A stretch of DNA of 64,000 nucleotides from positions 1,178,001-1,242,000 of the forward strand of contig NZ_CP108394.1 in NCBI RefSeq assembly GCF_041435215.1, given 5' to 3'. The notes under the pieces were generated by a model. That model was not told the origin of the DNA and searched no databases. It saw only the letters and a program-made list of their open reading frames with translations. The DNA comes from Streptomyces sp. NBC_01314. Lineage in GTDB: Bacteria; Actinomycetota; Actinomycetes; Streptomycetales; Streptomycetaceae. Each line of letters starts with the position of its first letter. Positions within the stretch are counted from its first letter, which is position 1. Both the position numbers and the translations under genes were made by a program. Shown here in pieces: positions 1 through 8,995 of this stretch.

Positions 1-1481
1 ACGGCCGTGCGGAGCCGGCCCATGGTCGCGGACGCCTGCACACCGTGGCCGACGACATCGCCCACGACGAGCCCCACTCTGGCTCCGGACAGGGGGATGA
101 CGTCGAACCAGTCGCCGCCGATCCCGGCGCGCGTGCTGGCCGGCTGGTAGCGGGAGGCGACCTCGACGGCGGCCTGCAGAGGCGCGCGGTGGGGAAGAAG
201 ACTGCGTTGCAGTTCGAGGGCGATGGCGCGTTCGCGGGTGTAGCGGCGGGCGTTGTCGACGCAGACCGCGGCGCGGGCGGCGAGCTCCTCGGCCAACAGC
301 AGATCGTCCTGGCCGAAGGGCTCGGCCGTGCGGTGGCGGGCGAGGACCGACAGGCCCAGGGTCATGCCTCGGGCGCGCAGGGGCACGGCCATCATGGAGT
401 GGATGCCGTGGACCTCGATACTGCGGGCACGCTCCGGTGAGCCCGCCCACGGCAGCCCGGTGACGTCGTCGACCTCGTACAGCAGGGCCCGGCCGGTGGT
501 CAGCGCGCGGCCCGGCGGCGACCCCTCGGCGTAGGTGTGCCTGCTCCCGACCGGGATCACGGCCTCGGGGCAGCCCTCCAGCACGGACCGCTGGGCGGTA
601 CGGCGAAAGACGAGGGGAGCGGTGCCGGGCGACGGCGTGGCCTCCTCCCCTTCCAGCACCGAGTCCAGCAGGTCCACGACGACGAAGTCGGCGAGATGGT
701 CCGCGCACACCTCGGCGAGCTCCTCGGCGGTGCGTGTCACGTCCAGGGTGGAGCCGATCCGGTTGCCGGACTCGTTGAGCATGCTCAGACGCCTGCGGGC
801 CAGGAACTGCTCGGTGCTGTCGATCGCGGCCAGGCACATGCCCCGGACCTCTCCGGAGCCGTCCTTCAACGGGCTGAGCGACACCAGCCACGCGTGCTCA
901 CGGGCCTCGCCCGGTGCGCGCAGCCATGCCTCGTACGGCGTCGGCTCGCCCGTCCGCAGTACGTGCTGCACCGCCTCGTCGAGTCCCTCGAAGCCCGGGA
1001 TCCGTCGCATTCCGTCGACCGACTCCCCCACCCGTCGACCGAGCAGGTCCTTCTGCGGCCTGCCCATCACCCCTTCCATCGCGGAGTTCGCGGACACCGC
1101 GAGTCCGTCCTGATCGAAGAGCGCGATCGGCACGGGAAGCTGGTCAAGGGCCCACCGCCGCAGCCGCGCGGCCGGCTCGGGCACCGTGGCCGTCAGAAAC
1201 CACTGGTTCTCGCCCGCCGAGCCGAGGAGCGGGTGCGCCTCCAGCTCCAGCTCCACACCGTGACCGTCCCGATGCCGCGCGTGTACGGGGCCCCGCCATT
1301 CGGCGGGCTCGGCGAGACGGCTCCGCGCCGAGGCCGGAAGGGCATCGGCCAGCAGGTCGGCCGCCCGGCGGCCGACCACCTCCCCGTGCTCGTACCCGAG
1401 GACCCGTCGGGCGCCCGCACTCCATGCGATGACCAGCCCCCTGGCGTCGACCGCGGCCGAGGCGACACCGTGCTCGCCCAT
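1..1481 (-). CDS. PAS/GAF-domain SpoIIE-family protein phosphatase (3' end outside window)
   Basis: The frame is open from an ATG at 1481, preceded by a GAGAGGA-type ribosome binding site, to the window edge; only the N-terminal ~493 residues are visible. Two PAS-like segments come first (about residues 1-110 and 120-240), then a GAF-like domain (about 250-420). The start of a SpoIIE/PP2C phosphatase domain follows, with the motif RYQPAS, a GIGGDWFD stretch and VVGDVVGHG. The aspartates in the GDWFD and VGDVVGHG motifs are the expected metal ligands. In Streptomyces such proteins dephosphorylate anti-anti-sigma factors in response to a sensed signal; the signal here is unknown. There is no membrane segment in the visible part, so it is probably cytosolic. 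A C-terminal HATPase/RsbW-like domain may lie outside the window. Confidence 0.9.
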   Translation of the reverse strand, partial: MGEHGVASAAVDARGLVIAWSAGARRVLGYEHGEVVGRRAADLLADALPASARSRLAEPAEWRGPVHARHRDGHGVELELEAHPLLGSAGENQWFLTATVPEPAARLRRWALDQLPVPIALFDQDGLAVSANSAMEGVMGRPQKDLLGRRVGESVDGMRRIPGFEGLDEAVQHVLRTGEPTPYEAWLRAPGEAREHAWLVSLSPLKDGSGEVRGMCLAAIDSTEQFLARRRLSMLNESGNRIGSTLDVTRTAEELAEVCADHLADFVVVDLLDSVLEGEEATPSPGTAPLVFRRTAQRSVLEGCPEAVIPVGSRHTYAEGSPPGRALTTGRALLYEVDDVTGLPWAGSPERARSIEVHGIHSMMAVPLRARGMTLGLSVLARHRTAEPFGQDDLLLAEELAARAAVCVDNARRYTRERAIALELQRSLLPHRAPLQAAVEVASRYQPASTRAGIGGDWFDVIPLSGARVGLVVGDVVGHGVQASATMGRLRTA

Positions 1482-1873
1482 CGTTTCCTCTCTCCGTACG
1501 ACCGGAGCCGTCGTCCAGGGGCTCACAGATCGACTGCGAGGCACTGCTTTCAGGTTTCATTGTGCGCCGGGCCCGCCTCGCATGGCGCGCGACCACCCGA
1601 AACGCCCGAGCCCCTACCCTGCCACGCCACATGCGGCGCCGGTGCCCGGTTGCACGAGCCTCTGTGCGGTGGGAGCGGTGGGCGGGGGTGTTGGGGCCCG
1701 GGGGCTCTGGTGTGACACGGCGATGTGGTGAACGCGTTGTCCCCAGCCATGCCACGGGTTCCTTCTCGCCGTGCCCCCTGCTGATCCGCTTTCATACGAG
1801 AGGACCGGCGGTCGCAGGGGCTGCCGTGGTGGTCGGCGGGTCGGCACCGCGACCGGAGAGTGGAGACACCTTG
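1482..1873. other. Divergent intergenic region
   Basis: This 392-bp gap separates the minus-strand phosphatase from the plus-strand PfkB kinase and presumably holds both promoters. No convincing -35/-10 pair, small gene or hairpin terminator was found. Open frames crossing it lack coding-like codon use. Confidence 0.5.
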
Positions 1874-2809
1874 GTGGCGTCAGAGGATGCGGCGGCGGGG
1901 TCACGGAGGCGTCCTCGAGGGCTGTTCGTCGGGTTGTGCACGCTGGATGTGATCCAGCTCGTCGACCGTGTGCCGGGTTCCAACGAGAAGCTGACGGCTC
2001 ATGAGCAGGTCGTGGCCGCGGGCGGTCCGGCCGCGAACGCGGCCGTCGCGTTCGCCCACTTGGGCGGCGCGGCCACGCTGCTCACCGCGATCGGCTGCCA
2101 TCCGCTGGGGACCGCCGTCGTGGCGGACCTGGACCGGCTGGGCGTGACCGTGGTGGATCTGGCGGCCGACTCGGTGGAGCCGCCCGCCGTGTCGTCCGTT
2201 CTGGTGACCGCGTCCAGCGGAGACCGCGCCGTCGCCTCGACCAACGCGACGGCGTACCGGCTCGCCCCGCCCGACGATCTCGACACCCTGGTGACGGACT
2301 GCGACATCGTCGAATTCGACGGCCACCACCCTGAGTTGGCCGTGGCCGCCGCCCGCGCGGCGCGTGCCGCCGGACGCCGGACCGTTCTCGACGGGGGCAG
2401 CTGGAAGGCCGGTACGGAGCGGCTGCTGGCGTGGATCGACGTGGCCGTCTGCTCGGCCGATTTCCGCCCGCCCGCCACCGACATCCCGACGGCCGCGTCG
2501 GCGAGCACGCCGACGGACACCCTGCGGTTCCTGCGGGACCACGGGGTCGGCTGGTCCGCGGTCAGCCGGGGCGGGCAGCCCATCGTGTGGGCGGGGCCCG
2601 ACAGCGGGGGCACGGTGGCCGTGCCTGAGGTAGGGGTGGCGGACACGCTGGGCGCGGGAGACGTCCTGCACGGGGCGCTCGCCCATCACCTCGCGGTGCG
2701 GGACGACTTGACGTCACGAGGCTTCGCCGAGGCACTGCGCGGAGCGGCCTCGGTGGCCTCACGGGCGTGTGCCGCGTTCGGCACCCGGGCATGGATGCGG
2801 GGAGGGTAG
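1874..2809 (+). CDS. PfkB/ribokinase-family carbohydrate kinase
   Basis: The 311-residue product has the PfkB fold signatures: an N-terminal GGPAANAAVAFAHLGG substrate-binding region (about residues 50-65) and the C-terminal DTLGAGD motif (about residue 257), whose last Asp is the catalytic base. It should phosphorylate a sugar or nucleoside with ATP in the cytosol; the substrate cannot be read from the sequence. The GTG at 1874 is chosen because GGAG lies 8 bases upstream at 1862-1865; a much longer upstream open frame has no ribosome binding site. Length fits the family (about 300). It stands alone, divergent from the phosphatase, with no sugar transport genes adjacent. Confidence 0.87.
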   Translation: MASEDAAAGSRRRPRGLFVGLCTLDVIQLVDRVPGSNEKLTAHEQVVAAGGPAANAAVAFAHLGGAATLLTAIGCHPLGTAVVADLDRLGVTVVDLAADSVEPPAVSSVLVTASSGDRAVASTNATAYRLAPPDDLDTLVTDCDIVEFDGHHPELAVAAARAARAAGRRTVLDGGSWKAGTERLLAWIDVAVCSADFRPPATDIPTAASASTPTDTLRFLRDHGVGWSAVSRGGQPIVWAGPDSGGTVAVPEVGVADTLGAGDVLHGALAHHLAVRDDLTSRGFAEALRGAASVASRACAAFGTRAWMRGG

Positions 2810-2994
2810 GCCCACTCACAGGCAGTGCATCGGAACAGTCGCGTCTCCGACCTCACCTCATTGGCACCCCACCGTGCACGTCGCGCACTCGTATCCCCGG
2901 ACCACGGCCCTGGACCACGGCCCTGGGCCGGGCCCTCGCCGCGGGCCGCGCCGCGGCCCGACTGCCTTGCTCCGCCCTGGCCGCGCCCCACCGC

Positions 2995-3380
2995 TCGTGG
3001 TGGAACCTCAACGCGCAGCCGGAGTACTGATCGTCCACGGCTCCAACCATCCCGAACATCTCGAACTCGACGCGATCACACGGACGTTGAGCGAGTTCCG
3101 GGAAAACCTCGTCATCGGCGCGGCCGACGCCCCGACGGGTGACGGCGTCGGCCTCCTGCGCGCCGATCAACTACCACCCGCACTTCCTGGCGCCCGGCCC
3201 GGACGGCGGACCGCACCTGCCGACCACCTTCTCCCCCGAGTACGGCGGCGACTCCCGCGGGACTGCGGCTACGCCCCCGATCGACGTACGGGACGGGCGG
3301 GGCCGCCCTCTCCGGTACTCCGCCGCCGGCGACGGCGCGATCCAAGTCCCTCGCCGGTTCACTCGTATGACCCGGCAAGG
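2995..3380 (+). pseudogene. Decayed gene of unknown family, frameshifted
   Basis: Three short stretches in different plus-strand frames show Streptomyces-like codon use and read as one protein. A segment ending WWNLNAQPEY* stops at about 3030. A second begins VLIVHGSNHPEHLELDAIT (about 3024-3125). A third includes INYHPHFLAPGPDGGPHL (from about 3165) and peters out near 3380. The frame changes near 3028 and 3150 indicate at least two indels. I do not recognise the family. Intact relatives would confirm a pseudogene rather than chance coding-like DNA. The rest of the 2810-3456 gap holds nothing I can identify. Confidence 0.4.
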
Positions 3381-3456
3381 AGGGCTCCTGCCCGGACGAC
3401 CGGCCGGCCGTCGGCGCGAGCGCGGACCCAGGCCGTCCCGAGCACACCTGACACGG

Positions 3457-4389
3457 TCAGGAGGCCGTCGCGGACGGCAGGGGGCGGACGGCGGGGGGCC
3501 GAGTGAGGATCGTTTCGCGGGAGACCAGGCAGTCTTCGAGGAACGCCAGGGCGCGCAGATGGTACGAGCGGGCAGCCCAGCCGAGGCTGATGTTGTGCCC
3601 GGCCGCCGGCTGACGATCGACGTGCACGCGCGGGGCGGCCGTGAAGCACGCGGCCAGATCGGTGAGGGCCGCGTCGTCATGGCGCCACCACGCCTCGTGC
3701 TCGGCGAAGGTCAGCCGTACGGGCACGCGGACTCGGGGCGCCGTGGCGCGGAAGAGCGACGGCCAGCGGGCCAGCTCCGCCCGTTCCAGGGCGGGCACGG
3801 GCTCGACGACCGAGCCGATCGCCGCGAAGGTACCCGGCGGATACAGACGCAGCGGCCCCCAGCTCCGGCGCAGCCGGCCGCTGTCGTCGCGGCCGGTCGG
3901 CAGCTCGTGCGGCTCGACGGCGTACACGTGGCCGCATCCGGAGATGTCCAGCCCGAGCAGGTGCGGCAGACCGGTGGGGTCCGCGGCGGCGGTGAGCGCC
4001 ACCTTGCCGCCGTAGGAGTGGGCGAGGAGGAACAGGCCCGCGCCCGTGGCATGACAGGAGGCGAAGTCGCGCAGAGCCGCGCGCAGGGAGACGGCCTGCT
4101 CCGCCAGGTCCTGTCCCTCGGCCGGCCGGGCGGCGGAGCGGTGGTAGCCAGGCCGGTCCACGGCCAGGACGGTGTAGCCGAGGCCCGCCCCCAGTGTCAG
4201 CAGCGACTGCCGCGGATGGGCTCGACAGTCGAAGTAGCCCGCGTTCATGCCGCCGCCGTGCACGGCGGCCACGACAGCGCGCGCGGAGCCGTCGGACGGC
4301 TCGGCGAGCAGTGCGGACAGCGGCACCCCTGCGGCGTCCAGGGTGATCCGGCGCACCCCGCGCGACGATTCGTGGACCGGTCGGGTCAT
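3457..4389 (-). CDS. alpha/beta-hydrolase fold protein
   Basis: The 310-residue cytosolic protein has the alpha/beta-hydrolase layout: an HGGG oxyanion-type motif (about residues 44-47), DRPGYHRS after strand 4, the nucleophile elbow AHSYGG with Ser125, and a late GHNISLG His that would complete the triad. It may hydrolyse an ester or amide or act as a thioesterase; the substrate is unknown. The ATG at 4389 has a strong GGAGGA site about 9 bases upstream; an in-frame start at 4446 lacks one. No operon partner is evident: the next minus-strand gene upstream ends 450 bases away. A Pro/Ala-rich C-terminal tail follows the fold. Confidence 0.83.
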   Translation of the reverse strand: MTRPVHESSRGVRRITLDAAGVPLSALLAEPSDGSARAVVAAVHGGGMNAGYFDCRAHPRQSLLTLGAGLGYTVLAVDRPGYHRSAARPAEGQDLAEQAVSLRAALRDFASCHATGAGLFLLAHSYGGKVALTAAADPTGLPHLLGLDISGCGHVYAVEPHELPTGRDDSGRLRRSWGPLRLYPPGTFAAIGSVVEPVPALERAELARWPSLFRATAPRVRVPVRLTFAEHEAWWRHDDAALTDLAACFTAAPRVHVDRQPAAGHNISLGWAARSYHLRALAFLEDCLVSRETILTRPPAVRPLPSATAS

Positions 4390-4845
4390 GATCGCTCTCC
4401 TCCGGGTGGTGCGGCCAAGGCTCTCCCGTCCGGCCGATGTCCGCATGTCCGCACCCGCGCCGCCGCGGACGACGATCCGGGCGCCGGTTCGCTCCAGGCC
4501 CTGTGCCCGCGTCCAGCCGCCACGTTCTCGGAACGGCGCCGCCTCGTGGACATGGATGGGCGGGAAACGTGTGGCCTCCGCCAGATGGCGGTCACCGCAC
4601 CGGCACTGCGCAGCGGGCGATACCGGTTCCGACGGCGCTCGGTCTCAGCGCTGGGGCTGTCCCCGAAGGCCGTCACCGTCAGGAAGCGCATCGGGAGTCC
4701 GACGAGGCGGCGGAGCTGTGCGGGGCTGTACGGGGCTTCAGGGAAGTCGTACCGGCCTTCCAGTGAGGTACGACGTGCGGCGTACTGGTGGACCTGTGCA
4801 CCCCGGGGCTCGCGGCTGTTCGACACCGTCCCGCGTCGTCCGGCG
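4390..4845. other. Intergenic region without an assigned gene
   Basis: Between the hydrolase and the DUF6924-like gene there is no intact gene. On the minus strand a short stretch around 4630-4760 (reading GLPMRFLTVTAFGDSP) has coding-like codon use and could be a remnant, but I cannot name a family. It presumably carries the hydrolase promoter at its low-coordinate end. Confidence 0.35.
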
Positions 4846-5820
4846 TCAGCGGCTGCGGCGCGCTCGCTTCTCCCACCACGGCTCCGCGCCCTCCACGGCC
4901 ACGAACTCGTGGAAGTCCATGTTGGCCATCGCCAGGTTGCACACCAACGAGCCGACCACGCCGTACGGAAGGAGGGTGGAATGTCCCGGGGTGCAGTACA
5001 GGTCGACAACGGTCAGCGGCCGGTCGGGGTCGGCGAAGGTCCTGGCGTCGGCGAGCGCGACCAGCGTTGTGCGCTCCCCGGGCGGGACCAGCGCGGGGAC
5101 CTGGCCCGGCCCGAGGTGCTCGAAGGCCCGGTCGTCGACGACCAGCGCCTCCAACGGGAAGTGGTCGACGTCGATCTCGTCCGGGTCCAGGTGCGTGCCG
5201 ATCCAGCCGTCCTCGTCGGCACCACCGAGTTCGTCGAGCAGCGTGCGCCAGCCCTTCTCGTCGTCGAAGGAGGTACGGACCAGCAGGGCCTGTTCGGTCG
5301 AGGGCAGCGCCGGGAACGAAAAGCGCGAGGGCAGCGTCGGCGCGGGGAAGACCGGGACCGGGTGGGCCGGTCGGCCGCCGTCGCCCTCGTACATGCCGCG
5401 CCTGTCCATGCCGCGCACCAGGTCGTCGAAGGCGAGCGTGCCGCCCGCCAGCGCGGCCAGGATCTCGCCGAGCCGGGACGACGGGACCCGGACACCGCGG
5501 CCGGGTATCCCCGCCAGGTCCACCAGCAACGGCCCGTCCCCGCCGTAGACCACAGAAATGTCCGCCAGGACGACGACCGGTGATCCGAGCCCGCCGCCCG
5601 GAACGAGCGCCGGTACGTTGCCGCCGAGCAGGTTCTCCCACCCGCTCCCCTCCACCGGGCGGAGCCGCACCCCGCCGCCCCCGAGGACAAGCACATCGTT
5701 TTCCCGTCGGCCGCCGACCTCGTCGAGCAGTCCGCCCCACAAAGCCTTGTCGTGCTCGCAGCACGCGCTGACCAACAGCACTTCACCAGGCGTGGGCCGG
5801 GGAAGCTCGGGAAACGACAT
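4846..5820 (-). CDS. DUF6924-like protein with two tandem repeats
   Basis: This 324-residue soluble protein consists of two copies of one ~150-residue domain. Each copy begins with a strand of the type LLVSACCEHDKALWGGLLDE or LLVRTSFDDEKGWRTLLDEL. Both continue through a VPALVP stretch, an alanine/valine strand (VVVLADIS, LVALADAR) and a DLAGIPG or DLYCTPG element. The pattern matches actinobacterial proteins of the DUF6924 type as I remember them; function is unknown. The ATG at 5820 has AAGGAG 5 bases upstream. The gene appears to be monocistronic; about 100 bases separate it from the end of the sigma-factor operon upstream. Confidence 0.72.
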   Translation of the reverse strand: MSFPELPRPTPGEVLLVSACCEHDKALWGGLLDEVGGRRENDVLVLGGGGVRLRPVEGSGWENLLGGNVPALVPGGGLGSPVVVLADISVVYGGDGPLLVDLAGIPGRGVRVPSSRLGEILAALAGGTLAFDDLVRGMDRRGMYEGDGGRPAHPVPVFPAPTLPSRFSFPALPSTEQALLVRTSFDDEKGWRTLLDELGGADEDGWIGTHLDPDEIDVDHFPLEALVVDDRAFEHLGPGQVPALVPPGERTTLVALADARTFADPDRPLTVVDLYCTPGHSTLLPYGVVGSLVCNLAMANMDFHEFVAVEGAEPWWEKRARRSR

Positions 5821-5916
5821 GACACTCCTTCGAGGGGGCGGCGCGAGGACCAGGACCCTAGCCCACCCGGTCTCGGGGCGGTGGAGCGTGGTCAGCCGTC
5901 TTCGCCATGCCGGCGG

Positions 5917-6603
5917 TCAGGCCTTCCCGCGGCGCTGCCGGGGCGTGCCGGAGAAGCGGCGGCGTGGTTCCGGGGCGCATGCCAGGCAGGTGGTGAGGAC
6001 GGCGGCGAGAGCACCGGCCCACAACACGTGGGCGTCGTCCCAGCGCGGGTCGCCCGGTGGTACGAAGAGGGCGAAGCGGGGTGGGAGGAGCGCGCCGGCT
6101 GTGACCGGCAGCGCCAGCACGGCGCCCGCCACGGCCGGCCCCGGCACGCTCATGGCGGTGAACCGCACCGTCGCCGCGGCCAGTGCGAGCGCCAGCGCCC
6201 ACAGCGTGCCGGCCTCGACCGTCACCGCCCCCCACGGCATCGCTGCCCATTCCCCGGTGTCGGCGCCCGCCCGTAGGACGGCCAGCACCGCCATCCACCA
6301 GGCCGCCACCGCCGGCAGGACGACGGCCGCACGCAACGCCTGCCGCAGCGGACGCGGCACAGGAGGGACGCCGGTGGTGTGCCGGGCCGGATCGTCCAGG
6401 ACGAACGCCATCCCCACCGCCCCGCACAGCGCGGCCGTCCGCACCAGGTTGACGAGCACCTCCGCCGGGAGGTCCGTCGAGAAGAGCACCGGTACGGCGG
6501 CGATGGCCAGTCCCAGTGCCCAGCCGGCGGCGAACAGGGTCCACGGCAGCGACCGCGCCGTGGGCCGTACCAGGGCCGCCACCACCAGGAGCCACCGCCT
6601 CAT
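5917..6603 (-). CDS. Integral membrane protein of the sigma/ABC operon
   Basis: The 228-residue protein is hydrophobic with about six predicted membrane segments and a basic C-terminus. The ATG at 6603 overlaps the TGA of the upstream permease (ATGA), matching every other junction in this operon. The GTG six bases earlier is therefore less likely. It has no recognisable enzyme motif. Position as last gene of the sigma factor/anti-sigma/ATPase/permease operon suggests an additional membrane subunit of the ABC complex, which is inference. Confidence 0.72.
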   Translation of the reverse strand: MRRWLLVVAALVRPTARSLPWTLFAAGWALGLAIAAVPVLFSTDLPAEVLVNLVRTAALCGAVGMAFVLDDPARHTTGVPPVPRPLRQALRAAVVLPAVAAWWMAVLAVLRAGADTGEWAAMPWGAVTVEAGTLWALALALAAATVRFTAMSVPGPAVAGAVLALPVTAGALLPPRFALFVPPGDPRWDDAHVLWAGALAAVLTTCLACAPEPRRRFSGTPRQRRGKA

Positions 6604-8132
6604 GCGCACTGGTACTCCCGGTCGTCGGCGGTCTCGGCCGGGGCGGTGACGCCCAGCAGGGCGGCCGCGCGGTCGGTGGTCGTGCCGGAGGCGGAGAGCT
6701 CCGCCCAGGATGCCTTCACCCTGCGGTCCACCTCTGCCTGTGGCTCGGCCAACAGCCGCTGGACCACGGCGAGTTCACGGCCCCGCAGGGCGACCGCGGT
6801 CACCGGAGCCTGAATCACCCCGGGACTGTTGAGCCCGTTGCCGGTGTCCTCGAACATGGCCTCGCCGTCCCGGGTCGCGCGGACCGCCAGCCACACCATC
6901 AATACGCCCCGCGCGTCACAGTGCACTCCCTCGTAACGCTCGTGCCCCACGACCAGCCCCCGGGCGACGCTCGCGGCGAACTCCAGTTCTCGCTCGCCGC
7001 CCCACGCCGTGGTCACCGTCGACTCGCCGGGCGCGGCGGGTGAGATCTCCCTGTCGCCCGACGGTCCGTCGAGCGCGGCGACCTTCTGTCGTACGGTCAG
7101 TTTCCGTGTCGCGTCCGGTGCGCCGGCCAGCGACCGCACCTCGTCGGTCACCCGGGCCCACTCATCGATCCAGGGCGTGAACTCGGGGAAGGCACAGTAC
7201 GTCGTCGCCCCGCGCCGCTCGCAGTCCTGCACCGCCGCCGGGTCACGGGTCGCCACCTCCCGCGCCTCGCGCACCGCTTCCGTCGGTGCTGTGCCCTGCA
7301 GGACCACGGCGGTCACGACCGCGCCGAGTGCCCCCAGGGCGGTGGCTCGTACGGCCCGCGTCCGGCCGCCGCTCAACAGCACCGCGCCCGCCCCCAGCAG
7401 CACCGCGAGCGCCAGGAGGTACAGCGCGTGCCATGCCGCGGGCCGCCCCAGCAGGTCGGACGGCAGTGGCCGTGCGCCCTCGTCGAACACCAGGGGGGCC
7501 AGCCCGCGCAGCCAGGCCGGGCTCCGCGAGTCGGCGGCGAAGACCATGGTGCCCGCCAGGACTGCGACGACGGCCAGGGGTGCCACGAACGCCGACCGGA
7601 CGAGCCGGGCGAGCAGCACACCGAGGACGGCGAGCAGGAGGATCAGCAGCGGCCCGGTCGACAGCTCGGACACCGACCCGTGGCCCACCGCCCCGGACTT
7701 CAGCGCCGCGGCTGTGAACTGCCCGGCCACGATCAGCGCCCCCACCACCACCGTCGGCAGCACCGACAGCACATGCGCGACCGTGCGCCACCACGGCGGC
7801 AGGAGCAGCACGCCGAAGTACCCGTCCGTGCCCCGCCGGTGGGAGCGCAGCACCGCCAGGTTCACGGCGATCATCACCGCCAGCCCCAGCAGCAGCTGTC
7901 CGATCTGTGTCTCGCGGTCGATGTCCTGCAGGACCGGATAGGCGTCCTCCGACTCACCGCTCGGCCAGAGCAGGAGCGTCAGGTATGCCACCAGGGCGGA
8001 CAGCACCAGGGGGTGCAGCAGCAGGCGCCGCGCCTCGACCCGGGCCAGCGCGAGCACCGCCCGCCGCCGGCCCTGGACCCGCATCGGCGGCGGCTTCGGC
8101 GCGGCGACCCGTGTCCCCGCCACGGCCGTCAT
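6600..8132 (-). CDS. ABC-2-type transporter permease with extracytoplasmic domain
   Basis: The 510-residue protein begins with a cytosolic basic tail, then one membrane segment, a short extracytoplasmic loop and about five more segments to residue ~290. A long non-membrane C-terminal part of ~210 residues follows, with cysteine pairs near DCERRGATTYC. It is the likely partner of the ATPase encoded just upstream; start and stop codons overlap as ATGA at 8129-8132. Permease plus single ATPase suggests an exporter or membrane-stress machine. The C-terminal domain is not one I recognise. Confidence 0.77.
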   Translation of the reverse strand: MTAVAGTRVAAPKPPPMRVQGRRRAVLALARVEARRLLLHPLVLSALVAYLTLLLWPSGESEDAYPVLQDIDRETQIGQLLLGLAVMIAVNLAVLRSHRRGTDGYFGVLLLPPWWRTVAHVLSVLPTVVVGALIVAGQFTAAALKSGAVGHGSVSELSTGPLLILLLAVLGVLLARLVRSAFVAPLAVVAVLAGTMVFAADSRSPAWLRGLAPLVFDEGARPLPSDLLGRPAAWHALYLLALAVLLGAGAVLLSGGRTRAVRATALGALGAVVTAVVLQGTAPTEAVREAREVATRDPAAVQDCERRGATTYCAFPEFTPWIDEWARVTDEVRSLAGAPDATRKLTVRQKVAALDGPSGDREISPAAPGESTVTTAWGGERELEFAASVARGLVVGHERYEGVHCDARGVLMVWLAVRATRDGEAMFEDTGNGLNSPGVIQAPVTAVALRGRELAVVQRLLAEPQAEVDRRVKASWAELSASGTTTDRAAALLGVTAPAETADDREYQCA

Positions 8133-8995
8133 GCCGTCACCTCCGCCACCGGCTCGCCGCCGAGCGCCAGCAGATAGCCGTCCTCCAGCGTCGGTTCGAC
8201 CAGCCGGGCGCCCGCGGGCGGGTCCCCGACGTTGCGGAACTCGCCCGTCCCGGTGCGCCACCCGGCTCTGGCGCCCGGCTGCCGCTCCCCGCTGTTCCAC
8301 ACCCGGCCGTCCGCCACCGCCGTCAGGTCGGCGGCCGTGCCGTCGAACCGCACCCGGCCCTTGTCCATGACCACCACCCGGTGACACAGCATCGCCACGT
8401 CCTCCGTCTGATGCGTGGACAGCAGCACCGTCCGGCCCTCGCCGGCCTCCGCGATCAACTCCCGGAACCGCATGCGCTGTTCGGGGTCGAGTCCGACCGT
8501 GGGCTCGTCCAGGACCAGGAAACCCGGGTCGCCGACCAGGGCCGCCGCCAGGGCCACGCGCTGCCGCATACCGCCGGAGAGCCGCCGTATCCGCTTGCCC
8601 CGCACATCCGCGAGACCGACCGCGTCCAGGACGCGGCGGGCCTCGGCGTGCCGGGCCTGCCGGTCCGTGAGTTCCTTGAGGATCGCCACGTAGTCGATGA
8701 ACTCGAAGGCGGTGAAGTCCGGATGGAATCCCGGGTTCTGCGGCAGATAGCCCAGGACCCTTCGCACGTCCTGCCGTCCGTGGACCGTGCTCGGATCGTG
8801 CCCGAGGACGGTGAAGGCGCCGGTGTCCGGCGGCGTCGCCGTCGCCAGGATCCGCAGCAGCGTCGTCTTGCCCGCCCCGTTCGGCCCGAGCAGGCCCGTG
8901 ACACCTTCGGAGAGCCGCATCGTCACGTCGTCCACCGCTCTGGTGCCGCGATAGCTCAGGGTCAGCCCGGAGGCCGAGACCGTGGGTCGTGTCAT
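8129..8995 (-). CDS. ABC transporter ATP-binding protein
   Basis: The 288-residue protein carries all ABC ATPase motifs: Walker A GPNGAGKTT (about residue 37), Q-loop LPQNPG, signature LSGGMRQRV, Walker B FLVLDEPTVGLDP and switch STHQTEDV. The type (DrrA/CcmA-like exporters) fits a homodimer serving the adjacent permease. The ATG at 8995 has AGGAGG upstream and overlaps the stop codon of the anti-sigma gene. An unusual ~70-residue tail follows the nucleotide-binding fold. Confidence 0.9.
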   Translation of the reverse strand: MTRPTVSASGLTLSYRGTRAVDDVTMRLSEGVTGLLGPNGAGKTTLLRILATATPPDTGAFTVLGHDPSTVHGRQDVRRVLGYLPQNPGFHPDFTAFEFIDYVAILKELTDRQARHAEARRVLDAVGLADVRGKRIRRLSGGMRQRVALAAALVGDPGFLVLDEPTVGLDPEQRMRFRELIAEAGEGRTVLLSTHQTEDVAMLCHRVVVMDKGRVRFDGTAADLTAVADGRVWNSGERQPGARAGWRTGTGEFRNVGDPPAGARLVEPTLEDGYLLALGGEPVAEVTA

